Source of the DNA: Bordetella parapertussis
Lineage (GTDB): Bacteria; Pseudomonadota; Gammaproteobacteria; Burkholderiales; Burkholderiaceae_B
Direction of reading: 5' to 3'
Assembly (NCBI GenBank): GCA_945911685.1
Contig: CAMEAW010000025.1
Span: 1-30,775, forward strand
Length of the DNA: 30,775 nt
The translations under genes and the position numbers were made by a program. A model generated the notes under the pieces. That model was not told the origin of the DNA, searched no databases, and saw only the letters and a program-made list of their open reading frames with translations. How positions within the stretch are numbered: the stretch's first letter is position 1; every line of letters begins with the position of its first letter. Shown piece after piece: positions 1 through 7,010 of this stretch.

Positions 1-80
1 GCGCAGTTCAATCGATCTGCGCCAAACAATCAAACACCCTGCGTTGTTCAATCGATCTGTTTCAAATAATCAAGCACCCC
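1..80. repeat. imperfect 40-bp tandem duplication at the 3' end of the phosphotransferase gene
   Basis: Bases 1-40 and 41-80 align without gaps with 32 of 40 positions identical. The inner copy contains the last codons and stop of the phosphotransferase gene. Read on the minus strand, the outer copy would end VFDCLAQID-stop against VLDYLKQID-stop for the real gene, but it lies downstream of the true stop and, being 40 nt away, in another frame. It looks like a short segmental duplication that has since diverged. The first copy starts at the window edge, so further copies to the left cannot be excluded. Confidence 0.8.
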
Positions 81-1199
81 GTGCTGGTCGATCGCCTGGC
101 TGAGTCCTTGGTAGGTTGCCTCCCAAAAAGAGATGCCTTTTCTTTTTTCGTCACTCTCCCACCAGGCCATAATAGGTGCAATATCAGGTGCCGCAAGGGC
201 GCTGAGAAAGTAGATGGCGATTCTTGCGATACTGAACCTATAACTGTCCCATAGTGTCTCGAGGGAGTAGTCTGCTACTCCGTTCGCAAGTAGCTGCGTG
301 TGGTAATTTTCTATCATCGACCGCTCGCAGCTTTTACGCTGCTCAGGACGCAATCCAGTCATCAGCAGGTACGCCAGGTCATAGGCGCCGCTATCACGCG
401 AAGCCATTTGCCAGTCGATGATGCAGATTGTTCCCTCGGCTGCGCTCGGAAACAAAATTTGATCGCGATGCAAATCCCCATGACATAGCGTCTGAGGCTT
501 TTGTTGCTCATAGGCTATCAACCGGTGGGCCTTTACTATCCATTTTTCAAGTAAAGCGATCAAGGTTTCGCCAATCTCAGCCCGGTAGTGCTGCCCAATG
601 TTGGTCAGAGCGAGATCGAGTTTTGCCAAGATGGGGTCAACAATGAAACTATCCTGTCCTTGGCAGAGCGCTGCAAGTTTTTCAGACTGATTCCACCATC
701 GCGCATGGAAAGGGGCGAGCTGATCCAGTACAGCTTGAATATCTTGAACGTGACCGTCAAAGACACTGGTGGTCCGTGTGCCTTCGATATATTCAAGTAG
801 TAGGCCAGCCTGATTCGTGACAGGGTCATAATGTGCCCAGTAACAAAAAGGGATCGACAGGCCTGACTGAGCACTAAAATGTTGATAAAAATCGAACTCT
901 CTCTGAAATCCGCGATTTGCCGCTAGCGCCTCTTGAGCTTGCGGATGGTTCGAAGAAAACTTGGCAACCAAGTGGGTGGGATTTGGGTGCGTAGTTTGTT
1001 GAGCGAGCGCATGTTGGGCGAAGGTGAGCTCAAGGATGTGCACCGTTGAGGTCATGCCTTGCTTGAGGTTAGACCTCGAATGAAAATCGATGAGTTTTGC
1101 CTTGAGCGCGGGGCGGTGTCGTTGCAGACAAGTCTCAAGCCAGGCCAGCGTAATGTCGCTGACCTGCTTTGGTACGAACTTACTTTGGTTGTGTGCCAT
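48..1199 (-). CDS. APH/choline-kinase-fold phosphotransferase
   Basis: About 383 aa, a cytoplasmic small-molecule kinase of the aminoglycoside phosphotransferase superfamily. Visible motifs, numbered from the ATG at 1199: a candidate ATP-binding Lys near 80 (LVAKF), a conserved acidic segment REFDFY near 100, the Brenner motif HGDLHRDQ at 240-247 with catalytic Asp242, and the metal-binding IIDWQ with Asp262. The usual Asn of HGDxxxxN is Gln here; as I recall maltokinases also have Gln at this place, so this does not argue for inactivity. A TTG at 1217 would add six residues; I prefer the ATG at 1199, which overlaps the 3' end of the phosphatase gene by 20 nt and implies translational coupling. 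The substrate cannot be read from sequence. Next to an acyltransferase and a PPTase, a role in tailoring or masking a secondary metabolite is my inference. Confidence 0.85.
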   Translation of the reverse strand: MAHNQSKFVPKQVSDITLAWLETCLQRHRPALKAKLIDFHSRSNLKQGMTSTVHILELTFAQHALAQQTTHPNPTHLVAKFSSNHPQAQEALAANRGFQREFDFYQHFSAQSGLSIPFCYWAHYDPVTNQAGLLLEYIEGTRTTSVFDGHVQDIQAVLDQLAPFHARWWNQSEKLAALCQGQDSFIVDPILAKLDLALTNIGQHYRAEIGETLIALLEKWIVKAHRLIAYEQQKPQTLCHGDLHRDQILFPSAAEGTICIIDWQMASRDSGAYDLAYLLMTGLRPEQRKSCERSMIENYHTQLLANGVADYSLETLWDSYRFSIARIAIYFLSALAAPDIAPIMAWWESDEKRKGISFWEATYQGLSQAIDQHGVLDYLKQID

Positions 1200-2145
1200 C
1201 TTTGAATATTTTCGCAAAGTCGTGTTTCATGCTGACCTTGCGCAGGTGCGTGATATCAGCGACTCCACCAGCGTAGACGTATTCGCGAGCGCCATCATCG
1301 TGATCGAGCCACATTGCCATGCTTCGATGAGTCTTGTTAGAAAGTGCGTAGGCCAGCATTTCGTTGTCGCCACTCGTATTACCGAAGGCGAAAATAGGCT
1401 TAGCCCCTGTTGCGTAATGAATAGTGATGGGTTTGCCGCTACCGACCGTGTTGTCAGAGAGAAATTGTGTGCCCATTAAAAAGTCATTGTCAGAAAATAA
1501 TAGTTCGCGTTTTAAGCCGTGAAGTTCTGTTAGCGGAATGCCGGTAGCTGGGTGAACCATGCAGCGCACAAAAAACTCTTCTGACCCAGAGACAATCAAC
1601 ACTCTGAATCCGTTTTCTCGTAAGTAGCTGATTAGTTCAAGCATAGGCTCATAAAAGAGTTCACCGTAGGCGCGATTAAATTTTGGGTGTTTGACGGTTT
1701 TGCCGAAGGCGTGAACCTGCTGACAGTATTGAGCGGTCGAAAGACCTTTTCCTGATTCGATGGCTTCAAGCACAAGATTTTTATCAAGAAAGCTCAACTC
1801 TCCTTTGCGCACCGCTTCAAAGGGTTGAACAGTCAGATTAGGATTGTCTTGAGCGAGTCTTTTGAGATAGAACAGATTGAACTCTCGGATGACGGGTCTG
1901 GGTTGTTCAATCAAAATCGTGCCATCCATATCAAAGCTTGCAATCCGCAATTCGGGCGGGACGTAGTCTTTTGATTTTTTGTCGGTAACCGCCTGCACAA
2001 AGTCAATGATGGCTTGTTTGTTCGGGCCAGCGTTCCAGGAAGGTAGTGGATTGGTGGTGGCAGCCTGAGCAGAGCTCAGTACCAAGACTGTTAAAAAAAC
2101 AGCGTGTACCATTTTGAAGAAGTAAGACGCGCGATCAGCAACCAT
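1180..2145 (-). CDS. exported HAD-superfamily phosphatase
   Basis: 321 aa. The N-terminus has Arg/Lys, then a hydrophobic stretch ending LVLSSAQA, fitting a Sec signal peptide cleaved near residue 28, so the enzyme should act in the periplasm. HAD motifs are complete: motif I FDMDGT with Asp72 and Asp74, motif II VLIVSGS near 183-188, a candidate motif III Lys near 238 (SGKP), and motif IV GNTSGDNE with Asp260. Between motifs I and II lies a helical cap like that of SerB-type phosphatases. The ATG at 2145 is chosen because AGGA precedes it at suitable spacing; an inner ATG at 2112 would still leave a signal peptide but has no ribosome-binding site. It is upstream of, and overlaps, the kinase gene. 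The substrate is unknown; removal of a phosphate added by the neighbouring kinase is a hypothesis. Confidence 0.85.
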   Translation of the reverse strand: MVADRASYFFKMVHAVFLTVLVLSSAQAATTNPLPSWNAGPNKQAIIDFVQAVTDKKSKDYVPPELRIASFDMDGTILIEQPRPVIREFNLFYLKRLAQDNPNLTVQPFEAVRKGELSFLDKNLVLEAIESGKGLSTAQYCQQVHAFGKTVKHPKFNRAYGELFYEPMLELISYLRENGFRVLIVSGSEEFFVRCMVHPATGIPLTELHGLKRELLFSDNDFLMGTQFLSDNTVGSGKPITIHYATGAKPIFAFGNTSGDNEMLAYALSNKTHRSMAMWLDHDDGAREYVYAGGVADITHLRKVSMKHDFAKIFKDGTQPK

Positions 2146-2226
2146 GAATGATTTTCCTGTACAGGTTTATCGGTCGATCGCTTGGGTATATCATTCGATC
2201 GGCTATCGGTGGGTATTTTTTAGTTG

Positions 2227-3117
2227 TCAGATCGGCCAGTCGATTGCAATAGCGGGAGACTGCTCGCGGATCACACGTATTAGTTTGCTCAGTACCTCTC
2301 CGGGCCCCACTTCGCGAAATTCATTGATTCCTGCACCCAGCAGGACCTGTATGGTTTCCGTCCATTTGACGGGATGGGTGAGTTGCAAGGAGAGCATGGC
2401 CTGAATCTGACCTGGCGGATAGGGCCGAGCCTGAACGTTTGAGATGACTGGGATTTTTGGTGCCGCAAAGACGAACTGTTGCATGAACGCTTCGAATTCA
2501 TCGCGCGCAGCTTGCATATAACGAGAGTGAAACGCGCCGCTGACCATCAATGGGATATACGTGCACCCAGGCATCTCGGCAAATAGTTTGGCCGCACTGC
2601 GCACATCTTGTTCCAGGCCGGACACTACTGTTTGGAGAGGTGAGTTTTCGTTGGCGACATCGAGAGTCGTGACGCCTGAATTTCTAAGTACCTCAGTGAC
2701 TTCATCCGCAGCAAGGCCTATGACTGCAGCCATGCCGCCTCCTTTGATGCGCGACATGATTTCACCGCGTTTTTGTACGAGCTTCAGACCTGTGGTGAAG
2801 TCAACAACGCCGGCCGCATACAAGGCGTTGTATTCGCCGAGGCTGTGTCCTGCCAGCAGATCTCCTCCTTGGCCTGAGCTTGCCACCGCGTCACGATAGG
2901 CCATGGCGTTGACCGTGAAGAGTGCTGGTTGCGTGAATTGGGTCTGACCAAGCTGACGCAGGGGGTCTTTTAGGCAGAGTTCGCGAATCGAGTAGCCGAG
3001 CACCGCATTGGCTTGTGCCTCAACGTCGGGGTAACGGTCAAACAATCCTTCACCCATGCCGACTCGTTGCGATCCTTGGCCAGGGAAAACATAGGCGACC
3101 GAATTCAGCTTCATCAT
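2227..3117 (-). CDS. free-standing malonyl-CoA:ACP acyltransferase (trans-AT type)
   Basis: 296 aa, FabD/AT fold. N-terminal FPGQGSQ at 11-17, nucleophile Ser92 in AGHSLGEY, Arg117 in the KRGEIM segment that binds the malonyl carboxylate, and catalytic His197 in VSGAFHSRY. The window holds a second, housekeeping FabD at 18166-19101 with VSAPFHSS at the equivalent place, so this copy is not the essential enzyme. As I recall, VSGAFHSRY is the form seen in discrete ATs of trans-AT polyketide clusters (PksC/PedD type); those load malonyl units in trans onto AT-less PKS modules. Two ATG codons are in tandem (3117 and 3114); either may start translation. It lies 81 bp upstream of the phosphatase gene on the same strand. 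The PKS partner is not in the window. Confidence 0.88.
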   Translation of the reverse strand: MMKLNSVAYVFPGQGSQRVGMGEGLFDRYPDVEAQANAVLGYSIRELCLKDPLRQLGQTQFTQPALFTVNAMAYRDAVASSGQGGDLLAGHSLGEYNALYAAGVVDFTTGLKLVQKRGEIMSRIKGGGMAAVIGLAADEVTEVLRNSGVTTLDVANENSPLQTVVSGLEQDVRSAAKLFAEMPGCTYIPLMVSGAFHSRYMQAARDEFEAFMQQFVFAAPKIPVISNVQARPYPPGQIQAMLSLQLTHPVKWTETIQVLLGAGINEFREVGPGEVLSKLIRVIREQSPAIAIDWPI

Positions 3118-3348
3118 TCTGTTGCAATTCCTTGTAAAGGCTCAAAGCTGTACCCGGTGACTCTTCGAGGATATTATCACTAGGACCCCAACGCGAGTCG
3201 AATAAATTCAACTGGCTATGCGAATTAGTCGCGCTGAGTGCTTACTCTGGTTGAATCTTCTGCCAAGCGCGCTCAGATTGTTTAAACATCGTTGAGCGCG
3301 CGAGCTATAAGCTGTTGTAAACGCTCACTCAATAAAGCGAGCTACAAG
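3118..3348. promoter_or_regulatory. AT-rich gap with nested inverted repeats, between PPTase and acyltransferase genes
   Basis: 231 bp with no convincing gene. It contains a perfect 9-bp inverted repeat, GCGCGCTCA at 3267-3275 and TGAGCGCGC at 3293-3301, around the 10-bp palindrome TGTTTAAACA at 3279-3288; the two are almost concentric. A GATAAT on the minus strand (plus positions 3173-3178) could be a -10 for the acyltransferase operon, but I see no good -35. The likely role is an operator or promoter region for the minus-strand genes. This is inference from symmetry only. Confidence 0.4.
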
Positions 3349-3356
3349 TCAGCTCG
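3338..3356 (-). terminator. weak stem-loop at the end of the PPTase gene
   Basis: CGAGCT at 3338-3343 pairs with AGCTCG at 3351-3356 across a 7-nt loop. The structure spans the PPTase stop codon, and on the minus strand it is followed by CTTTATT. The stem is only 6 bp and the T-run is interrupted, so termination would be partial at best. Confidence 0.3.
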
Positions 3357-4131
3357 TGAAATTAATGATCTGCTCGATTGGGAGCACAACCGTCGTGCGT
3401 CTTGGATGCACCAGAGCAAAAGACAGCTTCGGCGAACTCAGTGAAATAAATCGATATTGAGAAAAGTTTTCAAACTCACCTGACCAGACTCGGCCCTCAA
3501 CGATAGGATCCGCCCGGAGTTTTAAAATAGAGAAGGGCGTTGTGAGTCCACACTGCAAGATTTTGCTAAGTGACTCTTTAACTGTCCAGACGCGGATGTA
3601 GCGCTCTGCTTCTGACGTACAGAGCTCCGTAGGCGGTAGCTCATGGGTTTCAACGTGCTGTTTGAGGGTTTCCAGCACTGCATTGTCGTGCCATTCAATA
3701 TCAATCCCCAGTGGGTGGCCTGTTGGGAAAGCGATTGCAGCCGCAAAGGCGCCACTATGCGTGATGCACGCCGAGAGCTCCTCGCAGGCAGGACCGATCA
3801 CCACTGGCTGCTGAAATACACCTGGTCTGATATGAATCTCAGGGGCCGAGGGAGTCGATGAAAGATACAGAAGCGCGCGTTTTGCCGCATAGCGACCCAG
3901 CAGGTAGTCTTGTTTTCGCTTCAACGCACTCAGGGAGTGAAAGTATTTCAGCTCTTCAGGATGCAACACTGACTCAGGTCGACTGGAAAGCGCCGCATAC
4001 TTTGATGTGTGTACTAAGAGCAGGCAGGCTGTTTGGCGACCTGATTCACGCTCGAGCTCGAGCTTGAGAAGTCGTTCTTGAGCCCCAGTGCGGTTGATCT
4101 CGGGCAAACGCGGTGAGGCTTGTTCATGCAT
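3349..4131 (-). CDS. Sfp-type 4'-phosphopantetheinyl transferase
   Basis: About 260 aa. It transfers phosphopantetheine from CoA to the serine of carrier-protein domains. The two family signatures are present, numbered from the ATG at 4131: PLGIDIEWHD with the Mg-binding pair Asp144/Glu146, and RVWTVKESLSK with Lys185, Glu186 and Lys190. Upstream is THSGAFAAA, the CoA-contact segment. Size and an N-terminal pseudo-domain match the Sfp/EntD group rather than the ~120-aa AcpS. A TTG at 4164 could extend it by 11 residues; neither start has a clear Shine-Dalgarno sequence. A dedicated Sfp-type enzyme usually means PKS or NRPS megasynthases nearby, which fits the acyltransferase on the same strand. 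The C-terminal stop is inside a small stem-loop. Confidence 0.9.
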   Translation of the reverse strand: MHEQASPRLPEINRTGAQERLLKLELERESGRQTACLLLVHTSKYAALSSRPESVLHPEELKYFHSLSALKRKQDYLLGRYAAKRALLYLSSTPSAPEIHIRPGVFQQPVVIGPACEELSACITHSGAFAAAIAFPTGHPLGIDIEWHDNAVLETLKQHVETHELPPTELCTSEAERYIRVWTVKESLSKILQCGLTTPFSILKLRADPIVEGRVWSGEFENFSQYRFISLSSPKLSFALVHPRRTTVVLPIEQIINFTS

Positions 4132-4268
4132 GAGGTGAGCTAAGGCTGTTGTAAAACAAGTCAAGAGGTATTTGACGTTCGCAGTTAGTCATACACACTA
4201 TACGCTGTAGAATGCGTCATATCGACTGCAATATCTTACAGATTCGCACGTTTAAGAGGTTCGCCGGC

Positions 4269-5189
4269 ATGATATTGGGTTTACTTAAAAAAATAAGGCA
4301 ACTCACATTGCAGTGGTGTAGGCGTCACATTGTCTGGTTAATGATCCTCGCGGTGGTTGCAGCAACGAGCGTTGTGTTGCTTTTTAACCGTATTGTGGTG
4401 GTGATTCCGGCAGGTAGTGTCGGTGTGATCTACCGACCGTTTTCCGGCGGTATTGACGTGCGGCATGTCTATCGAGAGGGTTTGAACCTGAATCTACCCT
4501 GGAACAGTGTCACTCAATACAGTGCGCGGGTCAACGTTGAAAAACTTGAACTCACTCTGTTGACTGCCGACTTACTTGAAACCCAGGTCACAGTGGCTTT
4601 TCAGTATGAAATCAACCGACTGACGGTGCCCTTGCTACACAAATATGCAGGCACTGATTTTTTGAAAAAAATTATTGTGCCGCAAGTGATCTCTGCGGTG
4701 CGTGAAATGGTTGCCAAGCACAGCTCTAAAGAGGTGTTTACTGATGAAATTCAGCGTGTGATTAAACGCATTGCGATCGTCGCAGATGACTCGATCATTG
4801 ATCAACTGAGTCCTCCTGGCCGTACAAATGTCAAATTGGTCAATATTAGTGCTGTACAGCTTATCTCTGTGAGTTACCCAGAAGAGGTGAGGGAAGCGAT
4901 CCGCAAAAAGATGGTCGCGTCGCAAAATGCCGATGCGTTTAAGTACAACATCAGTATTTCTGAACAAGAAGCTCGACGTAAAGTGATTGAGGCCCAAGGC
5001 ATTAAAAACTTTCAAGATATTGCCTTCGGTGGTGTGATTGCGGATTATCTTCGCTATCGCGGTATTGAGGCGAGCGAAGCCTTGGCTAAATCCGAAAACG
5101 CAAAGGTTTTGCTGTTTGGATCGGGGGCGAGTGGCTTGCCCTTGGTGCTTGATGCGGCCGATACAAATCCAACTAAAACTGCAAAATAA
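4269..5189 (+). CDS. membrane-anchored SPFH/prohibitin-family protein, copy 1
   Basis: 306 aa from the ATG at 4269, which has AAGAGG 9 nt upstream; an earlier ATG at 4212 has no ribosome-binding site. A short basic N-terminus is followed by one membrane segment (WLMILAVVAATSVVLLF) and then a PHB/SPFH domain opening with VVVIPAGSVGVIYRP. Prohibitins oligomerise on membranes and act as scaffolds for proteases, transporters or lipid domains. The C-terminal third (QEARRKVIEAQGIKNF) is helical, as in prohibitins, and ends in GSGASGLPL. It is paralogous to the gene at 9359-10291: I count 163 identities over 260 ungapped positions. The gene is divergent from the PPTase gene and 13 bp upstream of an exported-protein gene. 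The precise partner is unknown; the exporter in the same block is the best guess. Confidence 0.85.
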   Translation: MILGLLKKIRQLTLQWCRRHIVWLMILAVVAATSVVLLFNRIVVVIPAGSVGVIYRPFSGGIDVRHVYREGLNLNLPWNSVTQYSARVNVEKLELTLLTADLLETQVTVAFQYEINRLTVPLLHKYAGTDFLKKIIVPQVISAVREMVAKHSSKEVFTDEIQRVIKRIAIVADDSIIDQLSPPGRTNVKLVNISAVQLISVSYPEEVREAIRKKMVASQNADAFKYNISISEQEARRKVIEAQGIKNFQDIAFGGVIADYLRYRGIEASEALAKSENAKVLLFGSGASGLPLVLDAADTNPTKTAK

Positions 5190-5202
5190 GTGAGTTTGAA
5201 AA

Positions 5203-6033
5203 ATGATTCTTAGACTTATTTTGACTGTTTTGATCGCTGCTTTTTCAAGTGCATGCTTGGCTCAAGTTGCAGTGGCGCCGCCCATTAAACCTTTGCAACA
5301 ATCTTCGTCTTCAGCAAACAAGCAAGAGCCTGAGTCTGAAACCCGTGTGAGCTACGACAAATATAATTCAACTTGTATGATTTTTGCGGTGAACCGTTCT
5401 TGGTTTGCCGTGAATATCCATGTTTTTTCAACACATGACTTGAACCAGTGTGACGAAAAGCGTTTTGGACCAGTGACAAACGAATCGGTTCGGGCTCAAC
5501 TTCTATCGCTATACCCCGATGCGGAGTTTCGTGTGCATGGGCCGTATTTCCAGATGGCTGATATGGATATGACCAGCGCAAACAACAGCTATGTCAACAT
5601 TGGTAAGCTGAAGTTTTCATTGACCGGCGATGCAAAATTCAATGCCTTGGATGTACTCAAGGATATTTCTGTTTATCAACAAGTCATTAGAGGAAACTAC
5701 ACTTATTTGCCCTTCAGAACTACTGGATCGGTGAGTCTGTTATGGTTTGAAGGATCTACTGTCTATGAATTAATTGCACCCAATGGCGTGCGCTATACGA
5801 TGACGTCCGGATCGCAGATCTTACGAAACGATAAATATGGGATTAACCTAAATAACCTGGGTAGTTTTCTGAATTTGCCTAAAGGTTGGCGTTTTGAACA
5901 ACGCGTCACAGATAAGATATTTCGAGTGTTTTCGACAGAACTTGGTGGCCAAGGCCAGATGTCTGTCATTGATGAACTTGGCAATGTCTATATGTACAAT
6001 CAAAACTCGAGTCTTGAAAATGCGTCGAAATGA
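5203..6033 (+). CDS. exported protein of unknown function
   Basis: 276 aa. The N-terminus MILRLILTVLIAAFSSACLA is a signal peptide with cleavage probably after CLA-Q; a lipobox is not convincing, because Leu is missing at -3. After a Ser/Gln/Pro-rich linker (residues 25-50) comes a globular region rich in aromatic and beta-type segments with two cysteines, in STCMIF and LNQCDEK, that could form a disulfide. I recognise no family. It sits 13 bp after the SPFH gene and is probably co-transcribed with it, so a periplasmic partner of that membrane protein is a reasonable inference. No catalytic motif is visible. Confidence 0.75.
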   Translation: MILRLILTVLIAAFSSACLAQVAVAPPIKPLQQSSSSANKQEPESETRVSYDKYNSTCMIFAVNRSWFAVNIHVFSTHDLNQCDEKRFGPVTNESVRAQLLSLYPDAEFRVHGPYFQMADMDMTSANNSYVNIGKLKFSLTGDAKFNALDVLKDISVYQQVIRGNYTYLPFRTTGSVSLLWFEGSTVYELIAPNGVRYTMTSGSQILRNDKYGINLNNLGSFLNLPKGWRFEQRVTDKIFRVFSTELGGQGQMSVIDELGNVYMYNQNSSLENASK

Positions 6034-6038
6034 ATCAG

Positions 6039-6087
6039 AATGCCATGGGCAGGTTCATGGGTGAGCGCTGTCAATGAACCGGGCATT
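6039..6087. terminator. two-step stem-loop in the convergent gap after the exported-protein gene
   Basis: AATGCC (6039-6044) pairs with GGCATT (6082-6087), and inside it GGTTCAT (6052-6058) pairs with ATGAACC (6074-6080), separated by an asymmetric internal loop. It starts 6 nt after the stop codon, between convergent genes. There is no T-run, so it is more likely an mRNA-end stabiliser or Rho-dependent site than an intrinsic terminator. Confidence 0.4.
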
Positions 6088-6157
6088 GTGAGGCGCATGT
6101 TCGAGCGCTACGAATCAAAGTGTCGACGCGAGGTTAACCGCCCTGATTAACAGGTGT

Positions 6158-6208
6158 CAGATACAGATACAGATACAGATGCTAGGTGCTAGATGCTAGG
6201 TGCTAGAT
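6158..6208. repeat. back-to-back short tandem repeats: CAGATA hexamers, then GCTAGRT heptamers
   Basis: CAGATA occurs three times plus a partial copy at 6158-6180. It is followed directly by two perfect copies of the 14-mer GCTAGGTGCTAGAT at 6181-6194 and 6195-6208, each being two variant heptamers. The last heptamer contains the response-regulator stop codon (6203-6205). Such arrays change copy number by slippage; losing or gaining a heptamer could shift the end of the regulator. Confidence 0.85.
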
Positions 6209-6886
6209 GCGGCAGATCGGAAAGTTAAATGCATAGCCGACACCGTAAATCGTTGAGAGAGGAAACTCGGTCACGCCTGATTTTTCTACCTTGTTGCGCA
6301 GACGTCTGACTAAGATCTCGAGCCTGCGTAGGTCATAGTGTTCAGGGTTGTATCCGAGCGTTTGAATAATGGCGTCACGGTTGATCGTGATGCCTGAGTG
6401 ACCGATAAAGTTTGAAAGAAGATTTAATTCGCTGCGAGTGAGTTGTACGCTCGCACCTACAGGAGCTTTGAGTTGCCAGCGGACGGTATCCAGAACCCAG
6501 GTTGGCTGGCTGTGCGTGTTTGAGGCAATTCTGCGGGATAGTCGCCTGAGGATTGCAATTAACTCTTCGGTGACGATAGGTTTGACGAGATAATAATCTG
6601 CATCGGCAGACATGCCTGCTATCTTGTCTGAGGTTTGGCCTTCGCAGGTAATAATCGTTGCCGGCGTCGAATCAGTCTGACGGTGTTCTCTTAACAGATC
6701 TAGGCCGTCGCCGTCTGGCAAGATTCGGTCGAGTACCAGCAAGTCGCATGAACCAGTCTCGCGCCATGCTCTGTACTCTGCAATGGATCCAACCCCGTGC
6801 GCAGAGAACCCTTCAAGGTTCAGTATGGCGCAAAGTGCTTCACGCAGGTCGGTTTCATCTTCGACTATTAGAACTTTTACACTCAT
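6203..6886 (-). CDS. OmpR/PhoB-family response regulator
   Basis: 227 aa. The receiver domain (about 1-115) has the acidic pair Glu9/Asp10, phospho-acceptor Asp53 in LLVLDRILPDG, a Thr at about 80 and Lys102 in YYLVKP. The C-terminal winged helix (about 130-225) carries LTRSELNLLSNFI and VRRLRNKV, then STIYGVGYAF, typical of OmpR-type DNA-binding domains. It should be a transcription factor activated by phosphorylation. The only histidine kinase in the window is at 10308-11801, on the opposite strand and three genes away; pairing is likely but not proven. The gene is divergent from the DUF697 gene, so the 124-bp gap between them probably contains its own target site. The stop codon lies within a heptamer repeat. 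Confidence 0.92.
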   Translation of the reverse strand: MSVKVLIVEDETDLREALCAILNLEGFSAHGVGSIAEYRAWRETGSCDLLVLDRILPDGDGLDLLREHRQTDSTPATIITCEGQTSDKIAGMSADADYYLVKPIVTEELIAILRRLSRRIASNTHSQPTWVLDTVRWQLKAPVGASVQLTRSELNLLSNFIGHSGITINRDAIIQTLGYNPEHYDLRRLEILVRRLRNKVEKSGVTEFPLSTIYGVGYAFNFPICRI

Positions 6887-6917
6887 TCGGAAGTTTGTAA
6901 GAGATTACCGTGCGTTA

Positions 6918-6933
6918 AACAACATTTGTTGTT
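6918..6933. promoter_or_regulatory. inverted repeat AACAAC-N4-GTTGTT, possible operator
   Basis: A perfect 6-bp inverted repeat around ATTT, in the divergent gap between the response-regulator gene and the DUF697 gene, 32 bp from the regulator's start codon. The position suits autoregulation, although OmpR-family proteins more often bind direct repeats. Evidence is symmetry and location only. Confidence 0.3.
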
Positions 6934-7010
6934 AGTATTGCAACAGAAGGGTATGTTTTTGGCAATGCCCGAGTACCGAATTTTTTTTGTGTACTTTCTC
7001 TGGGGGCTTC

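Noticed and set aside
1..80. CRISPR or insertion-sequence end at the left edge
   Set aside because: Two adjacent 40-bp copies without spacers, no terminal inverted repeats and no transposase; a simple tandem duplication explains it.
605..874. 89-codon minus-strand ORF in another frame inside the phosphotransferase gene
   Set aside because: Shadow of a well-supported kinase gene with intact motifs in the correct frame.
4172..4204. TTGACG with TATACG as a promoter for SPFH copy 1
   Set aside because: The spacer would be 21 bp and other -10 choices match poorly; a promoter is likely somewhere in this divergent gap but I cannot place it.
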